Of a stretch of DNA of 64,000 bases, positions 53,294 to 62,153 are shown piece by piece. A model generated the notes under the pieces. It searched no databases. It saw nothing but the letters and a program-made list of their open reading frames with translations, and had not been told where the DNA came from. Where the stretch lies: contig NZ_RWIJ01000008.1 in the NCBI RefSeq assembly GCF_019805165.1, positions 62,001-126,000 of the forward strand. Direction: 5' to 3'. The position numbers and the translations under genes were made by a program. The stretch comes from Azospirillum sp. 412522. Lineage in GTDB: Bacteria; Pseudomonadota; Alphaproteobacteria; Azospirillales; Azospirillaceae. How positions within the stretch are numbered: position 1 is the stretch's first letter; each line of letters begins with the position of its first letter.

Positions 53294-54508
53294 ATGCCGT
53301 TCAATTTCGGAATGACCATCGCCATGCGCCCGACGTCTTCGCTCCCCGCCCTTCGCACCGCAGCCCTGGCCGGTGCCGCCTTCGTCGCGCTCCAGGCGGC
53401 ACCGGCCCTTGCCGAGGCCGAGTTCAGCCTGACCATCGGCGGCGATGCCTATTTCCAGGGTGCCTATGTCAGCCAGAAGCAGGACAGCGGGCTGCGCTCG
53501 ACCGAGTTCGCCAACCGCCTGCGCCTGACCGTCACCCCGTCGGTCACCGCCGACAACGGGCTGACCTACGGCGCCCGGCTGCGGCTGGTGTCCGGCAACG
53601 GCGACCCGTCGGTGTCGAGCCGGACGGTCGAGAACGACCGCGCCTTCCTCTTCGCCAACGGCTCCTTCGGCACCATCCAGGCCGGCGTGATCAACGGCCT
53701 GTCGGACGAATACGGGATCATCGGCCCCAACACCGAGGGCATCGCCGGCAGCCCGGACAGCAACGGCATCCTGTTCCTCTACGGCTCGTCCACCTATGCG
53801 GCCCTGCCGCTGGCGGCGACCAGCCTGCGCACGCTGGTGTCCTATGACACCGGGACGAAGTTCGTCTACATCAGCCCGAGCTTCGGCGGCCTGCAGGCGG
53901 CGGTGTCCTACACGCCGCGCACCGGTGATTCCAACACTTCGGTCAACCGCCGCAAGGTCGACGCCCTGGGCGACGCGCTGGCCTTCCGCGACGTCATCGA
54001 AGCGGGCGCCGCGTTCCAGAACGCCATCGGCGACGTCACCATCGAGGCGAGCGCCTTCTACCAGACCGGCAAGGCGGTGCGGCAGAGCGACGGCGTCACC
54101 GACCAGTCCTTCGAGAACCTGAACTCCGTCCATGTCGGCGCCAATGTCGGCTACGGCCCGATGAAGGTCGGCGCCAGCTACGCCTTCAGCGGCGACAGCG
54201 GCTATGCCAAGGGCCTCGCCCGCTCTCGCGACCAGCAGAATGTGATCGTCGGCGCCCAGTATGTCGCCGGCCCGCTGCTGTTCTCCGCCAACTACATGCG
54301 GGCGCTGGGCAACGACGCGGCGACCATGTCGACGCCGGCCAAGGCCGACGTCTGGCAGGGCGGCGTCACCTGGACCGTGGCGCCGGGCCTGACCACCGGG
54401 CTGGAGTACGACTATGTGCGCTCGACCCTGTCGGGCGGCGCGCCCAGCGGCGACGATCTGACCGACCGCGCCCACATCCTGATGCTGGACACCCGGCTGG
54501 CCTTCTGA
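53294..54508 (+). CDS. Outer-membrane porin
   Basis: A 404-residue beta-barrel porin of the alphaproteobacterial type. It has a signal peptide (AALAGAAFVALQAAPALA-EAE), first strand EFSLTIGGDAYFQGAYV, alternating amphipathic strands (SFGTIQAGVINGL) and the canonical C-terminal Phe (MLDTRLAF) required for outer-membrane insertion. Start codons at 53294, 53312 and 53324 are all possible; the signal peptide fits the later ones better. It closes the ten-gene operon and may provide the outer-membrane route for its transported compound, or be a general porin. Confidence 0.88.
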   Translation: MPFNFGMTIAMRPTSSLPALRTAALAGAAFVALQAAPALAEAEFSLTIGGDAYFQGAYVSQKQDSGLRSTEFANRLRLTVTPSVTADNGLTYGARLRLVSGNGDPSVSSRTVENDRAFLFANGSFGTIQAGVINGLSDEYGIIGPNTEGIAGSPDSNGILFLYGSSTYAALPLAATSLRTLVSYDTGTKFVYISPSFGGLQAAVSYTPRTGDSNTSVNRRKVDALGDALAFRDVIEAGAAFQNAIGDVTIEASAFYQTGKAVRQSDGVTDQSFENLNSVHVGANVGYGPMKVGASYAFSGDSGYAKGLARSRDQQNVIVGAQYVAGPLLFSANYMRALGNDAATMSTPAKADVWQGGVTWTVAPGLTTGLEYDYVRSTLSGGAPSGDDLTDRAHILMLDTRLAF

Positions 54509-54518
54509 GGCCGTTTTC

Positions 54519-54551
54519 CCGGCTGGCCTCCCTCCGTCGGAGGCCGGCCGG
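54519..54551. terminator. Hairpin between convergent porin and CorA-like genes
   Basis: CCGGCTGGCCTCC (54519-54531) and GGAGGCCGGCCGG (54539-54551) pair over 13 bases with one G-T position around a seven-base loop. It lies 11 bases after the porin stop and 12 bases from the convergent gene's stop. No T tract follows on either strand, so it may be a bidirectional transcript-end structure of reduced strength. Confidence 0.6.
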
Positions 54552-54563
54552 AAACATCCGTCG

Positions 54564-55592
54564 TCACCTGCGCGGGCGCAGGAAGAAAAGCATGGCGAGC
54601 CCGGACAGCGCGATCAGCAGCATCACCCACCAGAAGGCGTGCGGCGAGACGTGGTCCTCGACGCCGCCGACCCCCGGCACGCCCGCCACGTTCATGCCGA
54701 AGATGCCCGAGATCAGCGTCATCGGCGTGAAGATGACCGTCACCACCGCCAGCACATGCAGGCTGTGGTTCTGCTGGTCGGCCACCCGCGCCAGCAGCTC
54801 GTCCTGCAGGACCTTGGCCCGGTCCTGCAAAGCCTCGATGTCGTAGAGCACCCCGGCGAACTTCTCGACGGCATGGCCCAGGCGGGCGCGGTCGTCGTCG
54901 TCGATCCAGGGCACCCCGCCGGTGGCGAGCCGGGCCAGCGCCGCACGCTGCGGCGAGACGTGGCGGCGCAGCCTGACGATGAGCTGGCGCAGCTGGCCGA
55001 GCCGCTGCCGGGCCAGTTGGTAGCGTTCGGCGAGAACGGTGTCCTCGACCTTGTCGAGGTCGGCTTCGGCGCGGGCCACCACCTCTCCCAGCGTGTCGGC
55101 CAGCATCTCGATCAGCTCGGCCATCACCGCGGCGGTGCTTCCATAGCGGCCCTGGTCGCCCAGCGACTTGCGAAAACGGTCTATCGCCTTCAGCGGGTGC
55201 CGACGGCAGCTGACGATCCGGCGGTGGTCCATGAAGAGACGCAGGGCGCCGACGTCCGACGGTTCGAAGTTGAAGTCGTACTGCATGTCGCTCAGCACGG
55301 CGAGGAAGCCGTCGTCGAACGGCTCCAGCCGCGCCCGGTCGTCGTTGGCGTCCAGCAGGATCTCGCGCGCGAACTCGTCGAGCCCGCTCTTCCGCTCCAG
55401 CCAGTCGCGCGCGCGCGCCGAGGCGAGGTTGAAATGCAGCCACAGCACACCGCCGGTGCGCCGCTCCGCCGCGTCGATCCCCTCGAAGGAAACGGGCACC
55501 GGCGGCGCATCCGGGGTCAGGAAATAGCCGCAGATCAGGTCGGTCCCGGTATCGAGCTTGATTGGGCCTGCCATCCCCGGCGAACCTTCCAT
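54564..55592 (-). CDS. CorA/ZntB family divalent cation transporter
   Basis: A 342-residue protein with a long N-terminal cytoplasmic alpha/beta and coiled-coil region (about 1-275). Two C-terminal transmembrane helices follow (VLAVVTVIFTPMTLISGIFG and FWWVMLLIALSGLAMLFFL). The pore signature GMN follows the first helix (GIFGMNVAGVPG). The N-terminal sequence (TDLICGYFLTPDAPP, GGVLWLHFNLA) matches the ZntB subgroup, implicated in zinc transport. The ATG at 55592 has GGGGAA upstream; the ATG at 55574 (six codons later) is equally plausible, and an open frame reaching 55937 is not conserved. Confidence 0.9.
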   Translation of the reverse strand: MEGSPGMAGPIKLDTGTDLICGYFLTPDAPPVPVSFEGIDAAERRTGGVLWLHFNLASARARDWLERKSGLDEFAREILLDANDDRARLEPFDDGFLAVLSDMQYDFNFEPSDVGALRLFMDHRRIVSCRRHPLKAIDRFRKSLGDQGRYGSTAAVMAELIEMLADTLGEVVARAEADLDKVEDTVLAERYQLARQRLGQLRQLIVRLRRHVSPQRAALARLATGGVPWIDDDDRARLGHAVEKFAGVLYDIEALQDRAKVLQDELLARVADQQNHSLHVLAVVTVIFTPMTLISGIFGMNVAGVPGVGGVEDHVSPHAFWWVMLLIALSGLAMLFFLRPRR

Positions 55593-55773
55593 TGCCTGTT
55601 CCCCGGCGGGTAGCCGGCCGGCGGCCAGGATACGCCGGCGGGCGTGCGGCGCAACCTCGTCCTTGGAATTCCGGCCGCCGCGGAGCGGCTGCAACAGGAT
55701 CGTCATCATTCCGTCATCACCCTGTCGCGCGTTTGCTGCATCAACGCGCGGGCGCCAACAGCCGAACAGGGGC

Positions 55774-56445
55774 ATGACCGTGAGGACCGAGAGCGCCGCC
55801 CATGCCGCCGACCATGCTTGCGACATCGGGTCCGCCGATGTCGTCCGCCATGCCTTCGACCGTGCCGCCCAGACGCCGGGCGACTTGCGAGTCGCCGCGG
55901 TCATCCGGCAATCGACCGAGGCGGACGTGCCGGCCATGCTGGAAATCTACGGCTACCATATCCAGCACGGGCTAGGCCCCTTCGACGTCGAGCCGCTGCA
56001 CCCGGAGGAACTCAAGCGCCGCCGCAAGGCGATGCTGAAGCGCCGGCTGCCGCATCTCGTGGCCGATCTGGACGGCGCGATCGCCGGCTACGCCTATGCC
56101 GCGCCGTTCCGCAAGCGCCCGGCCTACCGATACACGGTCGAACACTCGATCTACGTCCACAAGGATTTCCAGGGCCACGGGATCGGCCGCAGGCTGCTGT
56201 CGGCGCTGATCGACGCCTGCACCGTCGCCGGCTGCCGGCAGATGGTGGCCGTGGTGGACAGCGCCAACACCCCGTCGCTGCGCCTGCACGAGGCCTGCGG
56301 CTTCGTCCAGGCCGGTATCCTGCGCTCGGTCGGCTTCAAGTTCGGCCGCTGGGCCGACAGCGTCTTCCTCCAGCGCGCGCTCGGCCCCGCCGACCGCGAA
56401 CTGCCCGACGACCATCGTGGCGGCACCGTCCACGCCGGCGATTGA
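55774..56445 (+). CDS. GNAT acetyltransferase (phosphinothricin acetyltransferase-like)
   Basis: A 224-residue protein. After a 45-residue leader comes a GNAT domain of the PAT/MnaT type: RVAAVIRQSTEADVPAMLEIYG, YTVEHSIYVHKDFQGHGIGRRLLSALI (the acetyl-CoA loop is QGHGIG), then VAVVDSANTPSLRLHEACGF and GFKFGRWADSVFLQ. Members acetylate phosphinothricin, methionine sulfoximine or similar amino-acid analogues. The start at 55774 follows CAGGGG; a start near 55894 would give just the domain. It lies 25 bases upstream of the decarboxylase gene and is probably cotranscribed. Confidence 0.85.
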   Translation: MTVRTESAAHAADHACDIGSADVVRHAFDRAAQTPGDLRVAAVIRQSTEADVPAMLEIYGYHIQHGLGPFDVEPLHPEELKRRRKAMLKRRLPHLVADLDGAIAGYAYAAPFRKRPAYRYTVEHSIYVHKDFQGHGIGRRLLSALIDACTVAGCRQMVAVVDSANTPSLRLHEACGFVQAGILRSVGFKFGRWADSVFLQRALGPADRELPDDHRGGTVHAGD

Positions 56446-56470
56446 CTGCCCTTATCCCCCGGAGTTCCCC

Positions 56471-58819
56471 ATGGATTTCTTTCGGCGCTTCTCCTTCCTC
56501 GTCTGCGCCCCGGCCTTCGATGCCGACGAGCTGGAGGGCGTGCGCGTGCAGCAGATCGTCGCGGAAGTCGAACGGCTGGGCTTCGAGGTGGTGCGGACGC
56601 GCCGGGTCGAGGATGCCGAGCTGGCCATCCGCACCGACGCCGCCATCGGCTGCATGATCGTCGACTGGGGCAAGCGCGGGATGGAGGGCAAGCCGGCCTC
56701 GCTGATCGCGCTGGCGCGCAAGCGCGGGCTGGAGATGCCGATCATCCTGCTGGTCCGCCGCCAGCGGCTGGAGAACATCCCGGTGGACGTGCTGAACCAG
56801 GTGGACGGCTACGTCTTCCTGGCCGAGGAGACGCCGGAGTTCATCGCCAAGAACCTCGTCTCGCGACTCAAGCAGTATGCCGAGACGCTGAAGACGCCCT
56901 TCTTCGGCGAGCTGGTCGATTACGCCGAGGAAGGCAACCAGCTGTGGACCTGCCCCGGCCACAACGGCGGCATCTTCTACAGCCGCAGCCCGATCGGCCG
57001 CATCTTCGTCGAGCATCTGGGCGAGGCGGTGTTCCGCGACGACATCGACAATTCGGTGCTGGAGATGGGCGACCTGCTGGTCCATGAGGGACCGGCGCTG
57101 AAGGCCCAGAAGGAGGCGGCCAAGATCTTCGGCGCGGAGCGCACCTACTTCGTGCTGAACGGCACCTCGGCCTCCAACAAGATCGTGCTGTCGGCGCTGG
57201 TGGCGGAGGACGACCTCGTCCTGTTCGACCGCAACAACCACAAGGCGGCGCACCATGGCGGCCTGTTCCTCGGCGGCGGCATCCCGGTCTTCCTGGAGAC
57301 CGACCGCAACCCCTACGGCCTGATCGGCCCGATCGACCACGAGGCGCTGGACGAGGAGCGCATCCGCGAGAAGATCCGCACCAACCCGCTGGTCAAGGAT
57401 CCCGACGCCTGGAAGCGCGAACGGCCGTTCCGCGCCGCGGTGATCCAGCAATGCAGCTACGACGGCACCATCTACAGCGCCGAGACGATCCTGGCGAAGA
57501 TCGGCCATCTCTGCGACTACATCCTCTTCGACGAGGCGTGGGCCGGCTTCCTGAAGTTCCACCCGCTGTTCAAGGGCCGCTTCGCCATGGGGCTGGACGG
57601 CCTGCATGACGGCCACCCCGGCATCATCGCCACCCAGTCCACCCACAAGCAGCTGGCCAGCTTCTCGCAGGCGTCCCAGATCCATGTGAAGGACAGCCAC
57701 ATCAAGGGCCAGCGCCGCCGGGTCGAGCACCGCCGCTTCAACGAGACCTTCCTGCTGCACGCCTCGACCTCGCCCTTCTACCCGCTGTTCGCCTCGCTGG
57801 ACGTCGGCGCGCAGATGATGAAGGGACGTTCGGGCGAGGTGCTGTGGGACGACACGATCCGGCTGGGCATCGAGCTGCGCAAGAAGATCCGCGCCATCCG
57901 CCGCGAGTTCGAGGAGCGCGAGAGCGATCCGTCGCGCCGCTGGTTCTTCGACCCCTTCGTGCCCGACCGGGTCGAGGTCGCCGGCGGCATGACGCCGTGG
58001 GAGGACGTGCCGACCGACGCGCTGGCCTCCGAGGTGCGGCATTGGGAATTCGTGCCGGGCGCCGACTGGCACGGCTTCCGCCATGTCGGGGCCGGCTATG
58101 CGATGACCGACCCCAACAAGCTGACCCTGCTCACCCCCGGCTTCGACCGCCGCACCGGGGCCTACGAGGCGCACGGCATCCCGGCGCCGGTGGTGGCGCA
58201 GTACCTGCGCGAGAACCGCATCGTGCCGGAAAAGAACGACCTGAACTCGATCCTCTTCCTGCTCACCCCCGGCGTGGAGTCGAGCAAGGCCGGCACGCTG
58301 CTGAGCGCGCTGGTGGCGTTCAAGCGGCTGCACGACGACAACGCGCTGCTGGAGGACGTGATCCCGGAATTCGTCGCCAGGCGCCCGGCCCGCTACACCG
58401 GCCGCCGGCTGCGCGACCTGTGCGCGGAGATGCACGCCTATTACCGCGACCGCCACACCAACGACCTGCAGCGCCGCATGTTCCGACCCGACCATCTGCC
58501 GACCATGGTCATGCCGCCGCGCGAAGCGGTGCGGCATCTGGTGCGCAACGACGTGGACTATCTGCCCATCGACCGGATCGCCGGGCGGATCGCCACCACC
58601 CTGTGGGTCGTCTACCCGCCCGGCATCGCCACCATCGTGCCCGGCGAACGGCTGGACGAGCGGGCGCGGCCGATGATCGAGTATCTCCAGGGCTTCCAGG
58701 AGGGCGCCAACCGCTTCCCCGGCTTCGACAACGAGATCCAGGGGCTTTACCGCGAGACCGAGGCCGACGGGTCGATCCGCTTCTACACCTACGTCGTACG
58801 GGAGCCGGGCGCGGAGTGA
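56471..58819 (+). CDS. Orn/Lys/Arg decarboxylase class I (large, inducible type)
   Basis: A 782-residue PLP enzyme with an N-terminal receiver-like wing domain (about 1-135), a central aminotransferase-fold domain and a C-terminal domain. The cofactor lysine is in the family motif QSTHKQLASFSQAS (near residue 392), and YFVLNGTSASNK and DEAWAGFLKFHPLF are standard active-site blocks. It decarboxylates a basic amino acid, probably arginine, consuming a proton and yielding a polyamine precursor such as agmatine. The exact substrate cannot be read from these motifs. GGAG precedes the ATG at 56471. Confidence 0.9.
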   Translation: MDFFRRFSFLVCAPAFDADELEGVRVQQIVAEVERLGFEVVRTRRVEDAELAIRTDAAIGCMIVDWGKRGMEGKPASLIALARKRGLEMPIILLVRRQRLENIPVDVLNQVDGYVFLAEETPEFIAKNLVSRLKQYAETLKTPFFGELVDYAEEGNQLWTCPGHNGGIFYSRSPIGRIFVEHLGEAVFRDDIDNSVLEMGDLLVHEGPALKAQKEAAKIFGAERTYFVLNGTSASNKIVLSALVAEDDLVLFDRNNHKAAHHGGLFLGGGIPVFLETDRNPYGLIGPIDHEALDEERIREKIRTNPLVKDPDAWKRERPFRAAVIQQCSYDGTIYSAETILAKIGHLCDYILFDEAWAGFLKFHPLFKGRFAMGLDGLHDGHPGIIATQSTHKQLASFSQASQIHVKDSHIKGQRRRVEHRRFNETFLLHASTSPFYPLFASLDVGAQMMKGRSGEVLWDDTIRLGIELRKKIRAIRREFEERESDPSRRWFFDPFVPDRVEVAGGMTPWEDVPTDALASEVRHWEFVPGADWHGFRHVGAGYAMTDPNKLTLLTPGFDRRTGAYEAHGIPAPVVAQYLRENRIVPEKNDLNSILFLLTPGVESSKAGTLLSALVAFKRLHDDNALLEDVIPEFVARRPARYTGRRLRDLCAEMHAYYRDRHTNDLQRRMFRPDHLPTMVMPPREAVRHLVRNDVDYLPIDRIAGRIATTLWVVYPPGIATIVPGERLDERARPMIEYLQGFQEGANRFPGFDNEIQGLYRETEADGSIRFYTYVVREPGAE

Positions 58820-58919
58820 GGCGCGCCACCATGCGCAGGCCGGCGGTTTCGCGAGACAAAGCCATCGCGGCCCGCCGCGCGCGTTGTATGATCGTGGCCC
58901 CGCCCACGAGTGCAAGCCG

Positions 58920-59594
58920 ATGCGAATACTGGTCGTCGAGGATACCGAGGATCTGGCCGATGCCGTCATAGACAGCCTGCGCAGTCTCGGGCATGCCGTC
59001 GACTGGGCTGCGGACGGCCACCAGGCCGATGAGCTTCTGAGCACGGAGACGTATCAGCTCATCATCCTGGACGTGATGCTGCCGGGCCCCGACGGGCAGA
59101 CCCTGCTGCGCCAGCTGCGCCGCGGGGGGAACCGGACGCCCGTGCTGGTCACCACGGCGCGGTCGCAGATCGACACCAAGATCCACCTGCTCGACCTCGG
59201 GGCCGACGATTACATCGTGAAGCCGTTCGACCTGCGCGAGCTGGAGGCGCGCTGCCGCGCCCTTCTGCGCCGGTCGCACGGGATGGCGTCGTCCGAGGCC
59301 GTCTTCGGAAACCTGACCTTCGACGCGGCGGGGCGGACGGTCGCCATCGACGGCCGGCCTCTCGACCTCGGCGCGCGGGAGTTCCGGCTGCTGGAACTGT
59401 TCCTCGGCAATCTGGGGCGCGTGCTGACCAAGGCCGCGCTCATCGACCAGCTCTTCGACCTGGAACAGGCGGTCACCCCGAATGCGGTGGAGATGTCGGT
59501 CTCCCGCCTGCGGCGCAAGCTGGAGGGCGCCTCGGTGACGATCCGCACCGTGCACGGCGTCGGCTATGTCGGCGAAAAGCAAAATGGCGAATGA
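58920..59594 (+). CDS. OmpR/TctD-family response regulator
   Basis: A 224-residue regulator with an N-terminal receiver domain (acidic pair in VVEDTED, phosphoacceptor Asp in IILDVMLPGPDG, conserved Thr in VTTARS, Lys in DDYIVKPFDLRE). A C-terminal winged-helix DNA-binding domain follows (LDLGAREFRLLELFLGNLGRVLTKAALID, ending TIRTVHGVGYV). The ATG at 58920 gives the normal MRILVVED start. The last codons overlap the start of the histidine kinase gene (59566 or 59584), so the two are translationally coupled and form a TctDE-like pair. The expected target is a carboxylate or other uptake gene, perhaps the nearby ABC operon. Confidence 0.93.
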   Translation: MRILVVEDTEDLADAVIDSLRSLGHAVDWAADGHQADELLSTETYQLIILDVMLPGPDGQTLLRQLRRGGNRTPVLVTTARSQIDTKIHLLDLGADDYIVKPFDLRELEARCRALLRRSHGMASSEAVFGNLTFDAAGRTVAIDGRPLDLGAREFRLLELFLGNLGRVLTKAALIDQLFDLEQAVTPNAVEMSVSRLRRKLEGASVTIRTVHGVGYVGEKQNGE

Positions 59595-62079
59595 GCGCCG
59601 GGCCGCCGCGGGAGGCTCGCTGCGCCGGCGCCTGCTGACCCGGATGTTCGTGGTGCTCGGCGTCGTCACCCTCATCCTTTTCCTGTTCGTCCGCTCCTAC
59701 GCGCGCGACGCGGCCGACAGCGCCTACGACCAGCTCCTGTCGGCCTCCGCCCTGTCCATCGCCGACGCCGTCCGGGTGGAGAACGGCGCCATCACGGTCG
59801 ATCTGCCCTACTCTTCGCTGAGCGTGCTGGGGACGGCCCGACATGACCGGGTCTTCTACAAGGTGCTGGCGCCGGGGGGGCGTCTCGTCACCGGCTACGA
59901 GGATCTGCCCGGAGCCACGGTCCACGACGACACGCCGGTGTTCCTGAACGCGACCTACAGCGACGCGCCGGTGCGGATCGCCGTCACCGGGCGGTTCATC
60001 AGCGGCGTGGCGCGGTCCGGATGGGTGACCGTGGTCGTCGCCCAGACCCGCGAGGCGCGCGACCTGCTGGCCTCCCGGCTCGTCGCCAACTCCTTCGCGC
60101 CCATCGCCTTGGCCGTGATCGTCGGCGCGCTCCTGCTCTGGTTGGGCGTCCGTCAGGCTTTGGCCCCCCTCAGCTACCTTGAGGCCCTGCTTCGGGCGCG
60201 GCGCCCGCAGGACTTCACGCCGATCGAAGCGCCCGTTCCGAACGAGGTCAGGCAACTGCTGGCCGCCATCAACCAGCTGATGGTCCGCTTCAAGGCGAAT
60301 CTCGACGCCACCCAGTCCTTCCTGGCCGACGCGGCGCATCAGATCCGCACCCCCCTGGCGGCGCTGCGCTCGCAGGCGGAGCTGGCGCGCCGGGAGGGCG
60401 ATGCGGGGCGTCTGCTGAACCGCGTCGACCGCATCCACCGCAACGCCGTGGAGGCGAGCGAGCTGACCACGCAGCTGCTGAACCACGCCACCGTCATCCA
60501 CCGCGCCGAAGCCGTCCAGCCTCAGGTGGTGGATCTCGACGCGCTGCTGCGGCAGATCGTCCAGCAGATCGCCGGCCGGCCGGAGGCTCCGCCGATCGCG
60601 TTGACGCGCGAGCCGGCCGAAGGGGATGCGCTGCTGCATGGCGACCCCGTGACGCTGCGGGAGGCCCTGTCCAATCTGCTGGACAATGCGGTCAAATATG
60701 GCGGGTCCAACCCCATCGAGGTGCGCGTGCGTCCGGGAACCGGCGATTACGGGCCGCTGGTCGAGATCGCCGACCGCGGGCCGGGCATCCCCGACGAGGA
60801 AAAGCGCGTGGTGTTCGAACGTTTCCGCCGCGGGCGGTCGACCAAGGGGATCGCCGGCAGCGGCCTCGGCCTTTCCATCGCCGCGGCGGTCGCGGAGGCG
60901 CATCAGGCCGAGCTGTCCCTGCTCAACCGTCCGGGCGGCGGCCTGATCGTCCGCCTGGAGTTCCCGGGCCCCGACCATCCGGGCGGGGGAGCGGCCGGCG
61001 CGGTTTCCGGCGGGCGGCGGATGTTGCCCCTGCTCCTGCTCGGCCTTCTGCTGACGGCCGTCGGGCCGGCCCTGGCCCTGGAACCGGTCGTCTATCCGGC
61101 GCCCGTGGCCGGCACCGAGCGTCTGCGCATCGACGCGGCAACCGACCGGCCAGCCATCGAGCCGCTGATCCGCGACTTCCAGCAGCTGAACCCGGCCGTC
61201 ACCGTCGAGTACCGGGAGATGAACACCGGGGAGCTCTACGATTCCGTCGTCAAGCGGGCCAACGGCGACGTGCCGGATCTCGTCATCAGCTCCGCCTCCG
61301 GCCTCCAGGTCAAGCTGGTCAATGACGGGCATGCGCGCCGCTACAGCTCCCCGGCGACCGACGCGCTTCCGGACTGGGCCAACTGGCGCAGCGCCGCCTT
61401 CGGCTTCACGCAGGAGCCGGCGGCCATCGTCTTCAACCGGGACCTCGTTCCGGAGGGCGAGGTGCCGCACTCCCGCGAGGATCTGATCCATCTGCTGCGC
61501 GACCACAAGGAGCGCTATCGCGGCCGGGTGGTGACCTACAATATCGAGGACAGCGGCATCGGCTATCTGTTCGCGACGCAGGATTCCGTCCTGACCAGCC
61601 AGTTCTGGCAGCTCGCCGACGCGCTCGGCGAGAATCAGGCCAAGCAGCTGTGCTGCACGTCCGACATGGTGGATTCCATCGAGCGCGGCCAGAGCCTGAT
61701 CAGCTACAACCTGCTCGGTTCCTACGCGCGGGAACGGCAGCTCCACGGCGCCCCCATCGGGATCGTCCTGCCGTCCGACTACACGCTGGTGATGACCCGC
61801 GTCGCCCTCATTCCGCAGCGGGCGACCGCGCCCGATCTGGCCGGGCGCTTCATCGATTACCTGCTGTCGGAACGCGGGCAGTCGGTGGTCGCCGCCAGCA
61901 GCGCCTTCTACTCCATCCTGCCGACGGTCGGCGGCGCGATGTCGGCGACCCACCTTCAGGAGGAGATGCGCGGACCGACGCAGCGGATCGGCCTCGGGCC
62001 GGCGCTGCTGGTCTTCATGGACCATTTGAAGCGCGACCGCTTCCTCCAGCAGTGGAAGGCGTTCCTGCACCAGCCCTGA
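59584..62079 (+). CDS. Histidine kinase fused to a C-terminal periplasmic binding protein
   Basis: An 831-residue protein with two complete halves. Residues about 1-475 form a TctE-like kinase: TM1, a short periplasmic domain, TM2 (LALAVIVGALLLWLGV) and a phospho-His in DAAHQIRTPLAAL. The ATPase domain has LLDNAVKYGG and SGLGLSIAAAVAEA. Then comes a third hydrophobic helix with signal-peptide character (MLPLLLLGLLLTAVGPALALEP, near 480) and an extracellular binding protein domain resembling iron/carboxylate-type family 1 proteins (FQQLNPAVTVEYREMNTGELYD, DLVISSASGLQVKL). The second half could be a separate gene with its own ATG at 61021, but the frame is continuous. Start at 59566 or 59584; both overlap the regulator gene. 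Confidence 0.85.
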   Translation: MANERRAAAGGSLRRRLLTRMFVVLGVVTLILFLFVRSYARDAADSAYDQLLSASALSIADAVRVENGAITVDLPYSSLSVLGTARHDRVFYKVLAPGGRLVTGYEDLPGATVHDDTPVFLNATYSDAPVRIAVTGRFISGVARSGWVTVVVAQTREARDLLASRLVANSFAPIALAVIVGALLLWLGVRQALAPLSYLEALLRARRPQDFTPIEAPVPNEVRQLLAAINQLMVRFKANLDATQSFLADAAHQIRTPLAALRSQAELARREGDAGRLLNRVDRIHRNAVEASELTTQLLNHATVIHRAEAVQPQVVDLDALLRQIVQQIAGRPEAPPIALTREPAEGDALLHGDPVTLREALSNLLDNAVKYGGSNPIEVRVRPGTGDYGPLVEIADRGPGIPDEEKRVVFERFRRGRSTKGIAGSGLGLSIAAAVAEAHQAELSLLNRPGGGLIVRLEFPGPDHPGGGAAGAVSGGRRMLPLLLLGLLLTAVGPALALEPVVYPAPVAGTERLRIDAATDRPAIEPLIRDFQQLNPAVTVEYREMNTGELYDSVVKRANGDVPDLVISSASGLQVKLVNDGHARRYSSPATDALPDWANWRSAAFGFTQEPAAIVFNRDLVPEGEVPHSREDLIHLLRDHKERYRGRVVTYNIEDSGIGYLFATQDSVLTSQFWQLADALGENQAKQLCCTSDMVDSIERGQSLISYNLLGSYARERQLHGAPIGIVLPSDYTLVMTRVALIPQRATAPDLAGRFIDYLLSERGQSVVAASSAFYSILPTVGGAMSATHLQEEMRGPTQRIGLGPALLVFMDHLKRDRFLQQWKAFLHQP

Positions 62080-62083
62080 CGGC

Positions 62084-62114
62084 AAAAAAATGCGGCCCGG
62101 GAGTGACCCGGGCC
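62084..62114 (-). terminator. Rho-independent terminator of the minus-strand ABC operon
   Basis: Read on the minus strand, GGCCCGGG and CCCGGGCC (plus coordinates 62094-62101 and 62107-62114) form a perfect 8-base stem with a five-base loop. The run of seven T residues (A at 62084-62090 on the plus strand) follows after CGCA. It lies 40 bases after the stop of the binding-protein gene and just beyond the end of the kinase gene on the other strand. Confidence 0.85.
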
Positions 62115-62153
62115 AGTTCGTCGGGAACGTGCCGTTCCGGACTGGAGGATCGC

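Noticed and set aside
56471..58819. Specific annotation as acid-resistance arginine decarboxylase AdiA with antiporter
   Set aside because: The family is certain, but no AdiC-like antiporter is adjacent and the substrate-specific residues cannot be read reliably, so only the class is given.
60950..61080. Possible assembly frameshift joining kinase and binding-protein genes
   Set aside because: The frame is continuous with normal codon use through the junction and no stop is visible in frame. The fusion is kept as real, with resequencing suggested.
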